Positions 1 through 5,108 of a stretch of 5,108 nucleotides of DNA are shown one piece after another. The notes beneath the pieces are model-generated. The model saw only the letters and a list, made by a program, of their open reading frames with translations, ran no database searches and had not been told where the DNA came from. Source of the stretch: Candidatus Zixiibacteriota bacterium (GTDB lineage: Bacteria; Zixibacteria; MSB-5A5; GN15; JAAZOE01). The translations under genes were made by a program, and so were the position numbers. The DNA lies in the NCBI GenBank assembly GCA_012797915.1, contig JAAZOE010000410.1, positions 1 through 5,108 of the forward strand, read 5' to 3'. How positions within the stretch are numbered: the stretch's first letter is position 1; each line of letters starts with the position of its first letter.

Positions 1-1
1 C

Positions 2-1195
2 CACGCCGCCCCGGTCGCGACCTATTACACCTTTTTCAAGGTTGGCTCCCGGAACGAACGGCCCGGCATCACCGGCATCAGTCACTTCCATGAACACATG
101 ATGTTCAACGGGGCCAAGAAATACGGACCCAAAATGTTCGACCTGATGCTGGAATCCAACGGCGGATATTCCAACGCCTATACCTCGAACGACGTGACCG
201 CCTACTATCAGGACTTCACCTCGTCGATTCTGGACCTGATTGTCGACTTGGAGTCCGATCGCATGGCCAGCCTGGCGTTCGATCCGACGATGGTCGCCTC
301 GGAGATCAACGTCGTCCGGGAAGAACGCCGGGTTTCGGTCGACAACGACAACACCGGTATACTGTACGAAGAGTTGTTTGCGACGGCGTTCAAAGCCCAT
401 CCGTATAATTGGCCGGTCATCGGCTGGATGGCCGACTTGTTCAATATCACCCGCGACGATTGCGTCAATTACTTCAAAACCTACTACGCCCCCAACAACG
501 CCACCGTGGTCATCGTCGGGGATGTCGACGCGACCAAAGCCATCGACATGATCACCAAAGCGTTCAAGGAGATCCCCAGCGGCCCGCCCCCGGCCACGGT
601 CGTCCAGAGCGAACCCGAACAACTCGGGCCGCGCCGGTCGGAAATCATCAAGGAGGCGCAGTTCGGGCACTTCATGCGCGGGTATCATGTCGGGGACAAG
701 GACAGTCCCGACCGCTTTGCCCTGGAAATCATGGCCACCATCCTCGGCTCCGGGGAATCATCCCGCATGAACCAAACCCTGGTCAATGACCTGCAAATCG
801 CCCAGTACGCCTACGCTGCCTTCGAACTGAGGATCGACCCGTCGCTGTTCTACTTCTATGTCGCCGCCGTTCCCGGCGTCGGCAACGACCAGACCGAACA
901 AGCCGTCGATTCTGTGCTCGCCGCGTTCATTGCCTCCGGCCCAACCGACGAGGAACTCACCCGGGCCAAAAACTCCCTGATCGCCGGCTATTACAAGGGA
1001 TATGCCACCAACAACGGCACCGCCCACCAGATCGGGTATTATCAAACCTTCTACGGCGACTGGCGGAAGATGTATGAGTACCCGGAGGGTATCCGCGCGG
1101 TGACGACGGCGCAGGTCAAGGAGGCCGCCGCCAAATACTTCACCCGCAACAACTCAACAACCGCCGTTCTTACTCCCCAAGGAGGTGCCCTATGA
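2..1195 (+). CDS. M16 family zinc metallopeptidase, catalytic subunit (5' partial)
   Basis: The reading frame is open from the window edge, so the N-terminus (probably about 40-60 residues, including any signal peptide) is missing; 397 residues remain. The zinc-binding HXXEH motif of the inverzincin/M16 family is present as HFHEH at 83-97. Seventy-six residues after its last His comes a Glu at 323-325 in the segment VVREERR, preceded seven residues earlier by another Glu (302-304). This is the spacing of the third zinc ligand and accompanying Glu in mitochondrial processing peptidase beta, so the site looks intact. The N-terminal M16 domain covers roughly visible residues 1-145 and the C-terminal M16 domain roughly 185-370. 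At the place where the partner carries the R/Y pair, this subunit has Val and Gln. The stop overlaps the next start (ATGA), implying translational coupling to its non-catalytic partner. Role (inferred): zinc endopeptidase, probably extracytoplasmic. The family is certain; the substrate is unknown. Confidence 0.95.
   Translation, partial: HAAPVATYYTFFKVGSRNERPGITGISHFHEHMMFNGAKKYGPKMFDLMLESNGGYSNAYTSNDVTAYYQDFTSSILDLIVDLESDRMASLAFDPTMVASEINVVREERRVSVDNDNTGILYEELFATAFKAHPYNWPVIGWMADLFNITRDDCVNYFKTYYAPNNATVVIVGDVDATKAIDMITKAFKEIPSGPPPATVVQSEPEQLGPRRSEIIKEAQFGHFMRGYHVGDKDSPDRFALEIMATILGSGESSRMNQTLVNDLQIAQYAYAAFELRIDPSLFYFYVAAVPGVGNDQTEQAVDSVLAAFIASGPTDEELTRAKNSLIAGYYKGYATNNGTAHQIGYYQTFYGDWRKMYEYPEGIRAVTTAQVKEAAAKYFTRNNSTTAVLTPQGGAL
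1179..1186 (+). promoter_or_regulatory. Ribosome binding site of the second M16 gene
   Basis: AAGGAGGT lies five bases before the ATG at 1192, inside the last codons of the upstream gene. It is a near-perfect SD sequence and fixes the start of the downstream gene at the ATGA overlap. The downstream subunit can therefore be made both by fresh initiation and by coupled translation, which fits a roughly 1:1 heterodimer. Confidence 0.85.
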
Positions 1196-2565
1196 AACGG
1201 TCTATCGCTCTTCTGACGCTTCTCCTGCTGGCGACGACGGCCGCGATCGAGGCGAAAATCACCCTTCCGCCGATGCAACAAATCCGCCTGGACAACGGCC
1301 TGACCATCCAGGTCATCGAACGGCACAATCTGCCGCTCTTTTCTCTCCGCCTGGCCTTCCGGGCCGGGTCGGTGTACGACCCGGCGGGCAAGGACGGCTT
1401 GGCCAACCTCTGCAGTGAAATGCTGATGCGCGGCACCAAGAATCGCACCGACAAGCAAATCGTTTCCGAAATCGCCCTGGGCGGCGCCACCCTCAACGTC
1501 TTCTGCGATCGCGAGCGGGCCGGCTTCTCCGGCGAATTCCTGTCCGACCAGGGAGAAAAGGGATTCGAGATTCTCGGCGATATCCTGACCAACTCCCTGT
1601 TCGCCCAGGAAGAAGTCGACAAGATGAAAACCCGCATCGTGGCCATGCTTCAGGGGGCGTTGGAGGAACCGTCCGTGGTCGCCAATCGGGGCATCAACGC
1701 GGCCATTCTCGGCTCCAGCCGGTATGCCCATGACCCCGGCGGCAGCATCACGGCGGTCAGCGCCCTGACCCGACCGGACGTCGTGGATTTCTTCACCCGG
1801 TTGTTCACCCCGGACAATGGCGTGCTCATCGTCTGCGGCGATGTGACTCCTCAGCAGGTGCAGCAATGGGCCCAAAAATACCTGCTGAATTGGAAAGGCG
1901 CCTCCGGGACGGTGGCCTCCGAGCCGGCCTTCAGCCCCCTGACCGGCAATGAGGTCCTGCTTCTGGACAAGACCGATGCCACCCAAACCCAGATTCGGAT
2001 CGGAAACCTCGGCTTGGCCCGAAAGAATCCCGATTATATCCCGGTGGAAGCCGCCCGCACCATCTTCGGCGGGTCGTTTACCTCCCGGCTGGTCAATGAA
2101 ATCCGCGTCAACCGCGGTCTGTCATACAATGTCCGGTGCACCTCTGCCCGGTATGCCCCCGGCGGGGTCTTCTCCGTCTCGACCTTCACCAAAAACGAAT
2201 CCGTCGGCGAAGTCATCGATATCATCCTGAACGAATCCAAACGGATGCAGACGGAGTTGGTCTCCGACAGCGAACTGACCGGCGCCATCAACTACCGCAA
2301 CGGCCTGTATCCTTTGAGCTTCGAAACCAACGAAAGTATCGCCGAGGTTTTCACGACCATGTGGATTTTCGGCGAAGACAAAAGTCTCTACGAGGATTTC
2401 CAAGAGCAGATGCGCTTGGTCAAACCGCAACAGGTTCAGGACATGGCCAAAAAATATTTCCCCCAAAATAACTACTGGCTGGTCCTGGTCGGCAAAGCCG
2501 AGGCGGTCAAACCGCAGGTCGAAAAATACGGCCGCGTGAGCGTGAAAGCCATCGCCGCCGATTAG
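1192..2565 (+). CDS. M16 family peptidase-like protein, non-catalytic R/Y-type subunit with signal peptide
   Basis: This 457-residue protein has the usual length of a bacterial M16B subunit. The N-terminus (MKRSIALLTLLLLATTAA) is a classic signal peptide with likely cleavage around residues 18-21, so the mature protein is exported. The N-terminal M16 domain covers about 30-180 and the C-terminal domain about 195-380. The HXXEH position reads NLCSE (residues 72-76), so both His ligands and the catalytic Glu are lost. The distal Glu is also not conserved (Met or neighbours near 145-152). The C-terminal domain keeps the family's R/Y pair within EIRVNRGLSY: Arg305 and Tyr312, seven residues apart. 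Known heterodimeric M16B enzymes and mitochondrial processing peptidase pair an HXXEH subunit with a zinc-less subunit. By analogy this subunit helps hold substrate for the protease encoded immediately upstream, and the ATGA overlap supports that partnership. It is not an active protease by itself. Confidence 0.94.
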   Translation: MKRSIALLTLLLLATTAAIEAKITLPPMQQIRLDNGLTIQVIERHNLPLFSLRLAFRAGSVYDPAGKDGLANLCSEMLMRGTKNRTDKQIVSEIALGGATLNVFCDRERAGFSGEFLSDQGEKGFEILGDILTNSLFAQEEVDKMKTRIVAMLQGALEEPSVVANRGINAAILGSSRYAHDPGGSITAVSALTRPDVVDFFTRLFTPDNGVLIVCGDVTPQQVQQWAQKYLLNWKGASGTVASEPAFSPLTGNEVLLLDKTDATQTQIRIGNLGLARKNPDYIPVEAARTIFGGSFTSRLVNEIRVNRGLSYNVRCTSARYAPGGVFSVSTFTKNESVGEVIDIILNESKRMQTELVSDSELTGAINYRNGLYPLSFETNESIAEVFTTMWIFGEDKSLYEDFQEQMRLVKPQQVQDMAKKYFPQNNYWLVLVGKAEAVKPQVEKYGRVSVKAIAAD

Positions 2566-2582
2566 CCCGTCTATGATTTGAA

Positions 2583-2619
2583 TACGGCCGAATTCGACAC
2601 CCGCTCGAATTCGGCCGTA
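2583..2619 (+). terminator. Perfect 15-bp inverted repeat closing the M16 operon
   Basis: The arms TACGGCCGAATTCGA (2583-2597) and TCGAATTCGGCCGTA (2605-2619) are exact reverse complements separated by seven bases. The hairpin begins 17 bases after the stop of the second M16 gene, which suits a transcription terminator or an mRNA 3'-end stabiliser. There is no clean run of T after the stem (CCGTTCTACT follows), so it is not a textbook intrinsic terminator. The repeat is symmetric and could act on transcripts from either side, including minus-strand transcripts running in from the right. Confidence 0.55.
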
Positions 2620-2808
2620 CCGTTCTACTCGACATGACCATCAAAAAATAGTTAAGAACTGTCCGCTAACACGCTCATGGATAATATAAGCCTGTGACAA
2701 AATCGCTCTTTTTCAAATTTCCCTGATTGAATACAAAAAGACTAACCGACGGACTCATGCAGCGTAAGACCCCGGGAATAATATATATACACCCCTTACC
2801 CTACCCTT

Positions 2809-2822
2809 GGGCTTTGGAGCCC
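2809..2822 (+). repeat. Short inverted repeat GGGCT-TTGG-AGCCC
   Basis: A five-base-pair stem with a four-base loop, followed by TTTG on the plus strand. It could act as a weak hairpin in a transcript, but the stem is short and there is no obvious plus-strand gene to end here. It is one of several small hairpins in the gene-poor segment. Confidence 0.3.
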
Positions 2823-2875
2823 TTTGCCGGGCGGGTGTCACCCCTCTTCTTTTCAGCGGCCTCAGGCGAAGTCCG

Positions 2876-3067
2876 CTATGCTTTTCTCGTCCCCTCTGCC
2901 TCAATCGGAGTTTGGAACTTCAAATTGAGCAGGATGAAGCGGCCCCGAAGGATCCGATTCGCCACGTGCACAAACTTATCCGCCCTCAAACTCTGTAGTC
3001 CATACGGATGCCAAAGATCCTTTTCCCCCCTGCGCGCATACTTGATAGCCTTTTTTCTCTTGGGCAT
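2876..3067 (-). CDS. Possible small basic protein, 63 residues, no recognised family
   Basis: A minus-strand reading frame begins with ATG at 3067, preceded by GAAAGG with four bases between it and the ATG, an acceptable SD. The product is strongly basic (MPKRKKAIKYARRG at the start; roughly 18 Lys, Arg and His in 63 residues). It has a central stretch RILRGRFILLNLKF that could be a helix or strand, and no signal peptide. Such composition would suit binding to nucleic acid, but no motif proves this. The codons include AGA, AGG, CTA and TTG, which the neighbouring genes use little, so the frame is either foreign or not a gene. The opposite strand carries a longer open frame through the same bases, which reduces confidence further. 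I do not recognise it. Confidence 0.33.
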   Translation of the reverse strand: MPKRKKAIKYARRGEKDLWHPYGLQSLRADKFVHVANRILRGRFILLNLKFQTPIEAEGTRKA

Positions 3068-3083
3068 AGTGCCTTTCCCCGGT

Positions 3084-3114
3084 TTGAGTGGAAATCTGTA
3101 CGGCGGTCACTCAA
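3084..3114. repeat. Inverted repeat TTGAGTG...CACTCAA
   Basis: Seven-base perfect arms at 3084-3090 and 3108-3114 enclose 17 bases. On the minus strand this lies just upstream of the small basic reading frame (ATG at 3067), so it would sit in that gene's 5' leader. It could be an RNA hairpin or a binding site for a dimeric protein. With arms this short, chance is a real possibility. Confidence 0.35.
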
Positions 3115-3135
3115 CGGGAGGAAACCGTATTGTCT

Positions 3136-3147
3136 ATCACCTCCTTT
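3136..3147 (-). promoter_or_regulatory. Orphan full-length Shine-Dalgarno-like sequence
   Basis: On the minus strand the bases read AAAGGAGGTGAT, a 12-base perfect complement to the conserved 3' tail of bacterial 16S rRNA (ATCACCTCCTTT). No ATG, GTG or TTG follows at normal spacing with a worthwhile frame. The nearest possibility, an ATA nine bases beyond GGAGG, opens only seven codons. About 18 bases further along the same strand is CCTCC (3121-3117), which could pair with GGAGG and mask it. It may be a ribosome-binding or standby site in the leader of the small reading frame at 3067, or a chance match. Confidence 0.4.
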
Positions 3148-3262
3148 GAATGCAACAACCCTGTTTCGCGGACCAGTGAGGGGTACGTGAAACTCTGCTC
3201 GGTAACCAGGCGGGTACTTCCTGCTACACTACTTTCCCACCTATTAGTTTTTTTACATACAG

Positions 3263-3580
3263 TCATGATTTTACCAACACTCGCAACCTGTTGATGGCTC
3301 GCCGCTTATAAATACTTACCACCTGTTGTGTGATTCCAAGAATCGCGGCGATTTCCCGCTGCTTTTTACCTCGAAGAAACAGGGTCACCACCTGTTTCTG
3401 CCGCGGTGACAACGAGCGGGCAATATGCCATTTCAACCGGGCCCGAAATCGATCATATTGTTCATCCCGACTGACCGTCACATCATCGCGGTAGTAGGCC
3501 GACGCTTCATTGGCGAACGACTCCATGAGCAACCGGTCGACAGCCACTTCGGCGAATTGCGCTTCCCGCTTGATGGTCAC
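3263..3580 (-). CDS. Small sigma-70 region 4-type helix-turn-helix protein
   Basis: This is a 105-residue protein. The C-terminal half has the form of sigma-70 region 4: LSPRQKQVVTLFLRGKKQRE (residues 57-76), then IAAILGITQQVVSIYKRRAI and a final NRLR. The HTH spans about 60-100, with a recognition helix near 84-97. This would be expected to bind promoter DNA at a -35-like element or the beta-flap of RNA polymerase. The N-terminal 55 residues are acidic and helical and show no region 2, so it cannot recognise a -10 element as a complete sigma factor does. It is more like a region-4-only transcription modulator of the kind found in phages and some regulons. The start is GTG at 3580, with GGAGGAA (3590-3584) at good spacing; the frame is closed upstream by TAA at 3607-3605 without an ATG. 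It follows the coiled-coil membrane gene by 56 bases and probably shares its transcript. Confidence 0.82.
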   Translation of the reverse strand: MTIKREAQFAEVAVDRLLMESFANEASAYYRDDVTVSRDEQYDRFRARLKWHIARSLSPRQKQVVTLFLRGKKQREIAAILGITQQVVSIYKRRAINRLRVLVKS

Positions 3581-3583
3581 TGC

Positions 3584-3590
3584 TTCCTCC
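3584..3590 (-). promoter_or_regulatory. Ribosome binding site supporting a GTG start
   Basis: GGAGGAA on the minus strand ends three bases before the GTG at 3580 (five bases from the GGAGG core). There is no alternative ATG in frame upstream before a stop, so this site decides the start of the region-4 HTH gene. Confidence 0.75.
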
Positions 3591-3620
3591 GGTCGATGAA
3601 CCCTTTAGCCGTCCTTTCCC

Positions 3621-3633
3621 GCGTCTCCGACGC
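3621..3633 (-). repeat. Small hairpin between the coiled-coil and HTH genes
   Basis: On the minus strand GCGTC-GGA-GACGC forms a five-pair stem with a three-base loop in the 56-base gap between the two genes. No T-run follows, so it is not a convincing terminator. It could be a minor pausing or processing site that sets the relative output of the two genes, or mere chance. Confidence 0.3.
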
Positions 3634-3636
3634 CGG

Positions 3637-4122
3637 CTACTTCTTCCGCGACAAAATGCGATTCAGCGCCTCGGCGGAAACGCCGAAATACTTCATCGCT
3701 TTGGCCTTTACTTCCTTGATCGAAACCGTCCGCTCATAGGAGGAAAGATCCGCCGGGAGCGCGGCGACTTCCTGGTTATAAAAGGCGCGGACCGCCTTTT
3801 CGAACCGCCGGGCGGCGCTGTCGGTGATCTCGTCTATCCGGCCGTTGGCGGCGGTCAACTTCGCTTTCAGGTGGCTGATTTCCGCTCGGAGTGAGTCGCT
3901 TTCCGCCGTCACGGAGGGAAGCAGCGCAGCAGCCGCGGCCGAGCCGATGGAATCGGCGTAAAACCGGCGCAACGAATCGGCCATGCGATCCACCTCCGTC
4001 GCCGGAACCATCCCGACCTTCAAGCGTTGCCGTTCCTGGCGGGAATAGACGGCGCGGACATAGGCCACTCCCACCAGGACCAACACCAGGACCACAATCA
4101 CGAGATACTTGACCGTTCTCAT
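3637..4122 (-). CDS. Single-pass membrane protein with coiled coil, unknown function
   Basis: This is a 161-residue protein. Residues 5-22 (KYLVIVVLVLVLVGVAYV) form one strong transmembrane segment. It is followed by a basic stretch (Arg23, Arg28, Arg31, Arg33, Lys35), an Ala-rich linker around 60-70, and a charged helical coiled-coil region about 72-118 containing LRAEISHLKAKLTAANGRID. The tail 119-161 ends in a compact helical unit (KEVKAKAMKYFGVSAEALNR). There is no lipobox. Charges after the membrane segment outnumber those before it, which by the positive-inside rule favours a cytoplasmic coiled coil, although a periplasmic location cannot be excluded. The ATG at 4122 has a weak, close SD (GGTGA, one base away) but sits just downstream of a good promoter. 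It is the first gene of a probable two-gene unit with the region-4 HTH protein, so a role in tethering or sensing for that regulator is conceivable but unproven. I recognise no family. Confidence 0.8.
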   Translation of the reverse strand: MRTVKYLVIVVLVLVLVGVAYVRAVYSRQERQRLKVGMVPATEVDRMADSLRRFYADSIGSAAAAALLPSVTAESDSLRAEISHLKAKLTAANGRIDEITDSAARRFEKAVRAFYNQEVAALPADLSSYERTVSIKEVKAKAMKYFGVSAEALNRILSRKK

Positions 4123-4140
4123 GTCACCGTTTCCCGCGTC

Positions 4141-4169
4141 AACATATCGACAGCCGTTTTTGATGTCAA
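4141..4169 (-). promoter_or_regulatory. Sigma-70-type promoter for the coiled-coil/HTH unit
   Basis: On the minus strand TTGACA (4169-4164), a perfect -35 box, is followed after exactly 17 bases by TATGTT (4146-4141), a 4-of-6 match to TATAAT. The predicted transcript start is near 4134, giving a leader of only about a dozen bases before the ATG at 4122. The placement, spacing and lack of a competing signal in this 128-base gap make it the likely promoter for both genes to the left. Confidence 0.7.
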
Positions 4170-4189
4170 GATTTGAACTTTTTGCAATG

Positions 4190-4207
4190 ACCGGAGCGCC
4201 GGTTTTT
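4190..4207 (+). terminator. Weak plus-strand intrinsic-terminator-like hairpin
   Basis: ACCGG-AGCG-CCGGT followed by a short T-run (TTTTT including the last stem base) has the form of a small intrinsic terminator read on the plus strand. No plus-strand gene ends here, so it would only stop antisense or read-through RNA. On the minus strand the A-run precedes the hairpin, so it is not a terminator for the membrane protein gene that ends at 4251. The five-pair stem is short. Confidence 0.3.
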
Positions 4208-4250
4208 CTAATGGCGACACCGCTGTCGGATCTTCTTTGACAACAATAAA

Positions 4251-5108
4251 TTAGAAGTAATGCCTCGAAAAATCGGCCCGCGTCATCGTCACATAAATCC
4301 GGAACCGGCCTTTTTGTATTCCGGCATCGGGCGAAAGATCATCGTCAACAACAATCCCGCCGCGCAGAAGATAGCTCCTCGCGGCGACCGATTCGAGGCG
4401 ATACGATTCGTACACCCGCCGATCACCCCATTCCTTGAATCGTTCGATCGACGTATGCGAAAAACTGGGAACAGTCGCCGCCTTCGCCTGCGGGTCGACC
4501 GGATCCCCAAACAACCGGAATCCCGGCCCGGTATACGCGGAATCACTGATACCTATGATCACCGTCAGCTTCCCGTCGCGCATGACGGCGCCATTGATCG
4601 CCTCCGGCGCGATCCGCATCACCCGGTACCATCTCATCCGTTGCGGCTTCAGGTCCATGATCCTGTCGAACGCCGGATAGCTCCCCTTGATGCGGTAATT
4701 CTTGTCGATCTGCGACCCGCCGTCGTTGAACCGGTAGGCCACCCCGGCGACGTTGACTTCGAGCGGAACCGTCGAATCGCCGATCGAAGCCAGATCGACA
4801 GCCAGCAGAATTTCATCCTGCGCTTCCGCCCGGAAACCGGGCGGAAGCGAAATCTCGGCAACCAGCCTCGTCCTGGCATCCGGCACCGGGGTCGACCACT
4901 CCCGCAACTGGGGACGGGTCCAGCCGGTGATCGAGGTCAGCGACAGCACGATACACGGCGCCCATAACCACCACCGGGACCGTGTCGCCGACGTCGGGCC
5001 GACCGACAGCCTCATCACGATGACGGTTATCGCCGCCAACACGGCGATGGTCAGGCCCAGCGGAATCATTGCCGGGACAAAGCGGACCAGCCACCCCGAC
5101 ACGGCGGA
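4251..5108 (-). CDS. Integral membrane protein with large C-terminal domain (5' partial), unknown function
   Basis: The frame remains open to the window edge. There is an ATG at 5102, but no SD is visible in the six bases before it, so the true start is probably outside. Counting from that ATG there are 283 residues. Hydrophobic segments at about 8-32 (IPLGLTIAVLAAITVIVM) and 44-61 (WWLWAPCIVLSLTSITGW) are separated by a short loop with Arg41 and Arg43. From about residue 78 a soluble domain of some 200 residues follows, with alternating hydrophobic strands, Gly/Asp-rich turns and several Tyr and Arg. It is likely beta-rich and may be extracytoplasmic, since the Arg-containing loop would then face the cytoplasm. 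The arrangement recalls the last membrane helices and tail of multi-pass envelope or glycosylation proteins, but no motif identifies one. It ends 128 bases before the coiled-coil gene, which has its own promoter, so the two need not be co-transcribed. Confidence 0.75.
   Translation of the reverse strand, partial: SAVSGWLVRFVPAMIPLGLTIAVLAAITVIVMRLSVGPTSATRSRWWLWAPCIVLSLTSITGWTRPQLREWSTPVPDARTRLVAEISLPPGFRAEAQDEILLAVDLASIGDSTVPLEVNVAGVAYRFNDGGSQIDKNYRIKGSYPAFDRIMDLKPQRMRWYRVMRIAPEAINGAVMRDGKLTVIIGISDSAYTGPGFRLFGDPVDPQAKAATVPSFSHTSIERFKEWGDRRVYESYRLESVAARSYLLRGGIVVDDDLSPDAGIQKGRFRIYVTMTRADFSRHYF

Larger units (their letters stand above)
2620..3262. other. Gene-poor segment between convergent units
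   Basis: About 640 bases separate the M16 operon hairpin from the end of the minus-strand HTH gene. No recognisable protein family is encoded on either strand. Its first part (2640-2745) is AT-rich, followed by a run of alternating A and T (AATAATATATATAC, around 2777-2790). After that come short GC-rich inverted repeats: GGGCT/AGCCC at 2809-2822, AGCGG/CCGCT at 2855-2877 and TTGAGTG/CACTCAA at 3084-3114. A T-run lies at 3248-3254. The base composition differs from the uniformly GC-rich genes around it. I compared it by eye with tRNA, RNase P, SRP and tmRNA signatures and found none. It could be a structured non-coding region, a decayed insertion, or the home of one small minus-strand gene. 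Confidence 0.6.

Noticed and set aside
1051..1986. Long minus-strand open frame (311 codons) opposite the M16 genes
   Set aside because: It lies antisense to two well-supported M16 genes, straddles their junction, and its Gly/Arg/His-rich translation has no family character. GC-rich codon bias produces such frames.
2640..2700. Promoter candidate at the AT-rich TAATATAAG
   Set aside because: No -35-like hexamer lies at 16-18 bases on either strand; the best candidates are more than 20 bases away.
3136..3147. The plus-strand ATCACCTCCTTT as the end of a 16S rRNA gene fragment
   Set aside because: Only the 12-base tail matches. The bases before it do not resemble the conserved 3' helix of 16S rRNA, and no further rRNA sequence is visible upstream or downstream.
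2727..3149. Plus-strand open frame of 140 codons covering most of the gene-poor block
   Set aside because: It starts with TTG without an SD (TTCCCTGA precedes it), has an irregular composition with no domain or signal, and runs antisense to a small frame with a better ribosome site. It is not excluded absolutely, but the support is too weak to list.
3175..3240. Possible riboswitch or tRNA-like fold with repeated GGGTAC
   Set aside because: Two GGGTAC copies and a GGTAACC palindrome are present, but no consistent cloverleaf, T-loop consensus or known riboswitch core can be traced.
4260..4967. Plus-strand open frame of 235 codons
   Set aside because: It is antisense to the membrane protein gene, and its Arg/Pro/His-rich translation is typical of a shadow frame in GC-rich DNA. 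The minus strand shows transmembrane segments and a natural composition.

Overview
The window is GC-rich bacterial DNA with densely packed genes, Shine-Dalgarno (SD) starts and a sigma-70-type promoter. A signal peptide on an M16-family protein and several membrane proteins suggest a Gram-negative-type organism. Nothing here fixes the lineage. An uncultured or poorly sampled phylum is plausible, but that is only an impression.

Layout: (1) Positions 2-2565, plus strand: a two-gene operon of M16 (pitrilysin/insulinase) peptidase subunits. The first is cut by the window edge and carries a complete HXXEH zinc site with the distal Glu. The second starts inside the first gene's stop codon (ATGA overlap), has a signal peptide, has lost the zinc ligands and keeps the R/Y pair. 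This is the catalytic plus non-catalytic arrangement of heterodimeric M16B peptidases. A perfect 15-bp inverted repeat closes the operon. (2) Positions 2620-3262: about 640 bases with no convincing large gene. The segment is patchier in composition than the rest. It holds one possible small basic protein on the minus strand, several small inverted repeats, and a 12-base perfect complement to the conserved 16S rRNA tail that has no ordinary start codon behind it. (3) Positions 3263-4122, minus strand: a probable two-gene operon read from a good promoter at 4141-4169. It encodes a single-pass membrane protein with a coiled coil, then a 105-residue protein consisting mainly of a sigma-70 region-4-type helix-turn-helix. 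(4) Positions 4251-5108, minus strand: the 3' part of a membrane protein with two visible transmembrane segments and a roughly 200-residue C-terminal domain of unknown function, open at the window edge.

The M16 pair probably forms one extracytoplasmic zinc protease. The minus-strand coiled-coil and HTH genes may form a membrane-linked regulatory pair, which is inference from order and promoter only. The plus-strand and minus-strand units converge on the gene-poor segment. The parts least explained by known families are the membrane coiled-coil/sigma-4-only pair and the gene-poor segment with its orphan SD-like sequence.
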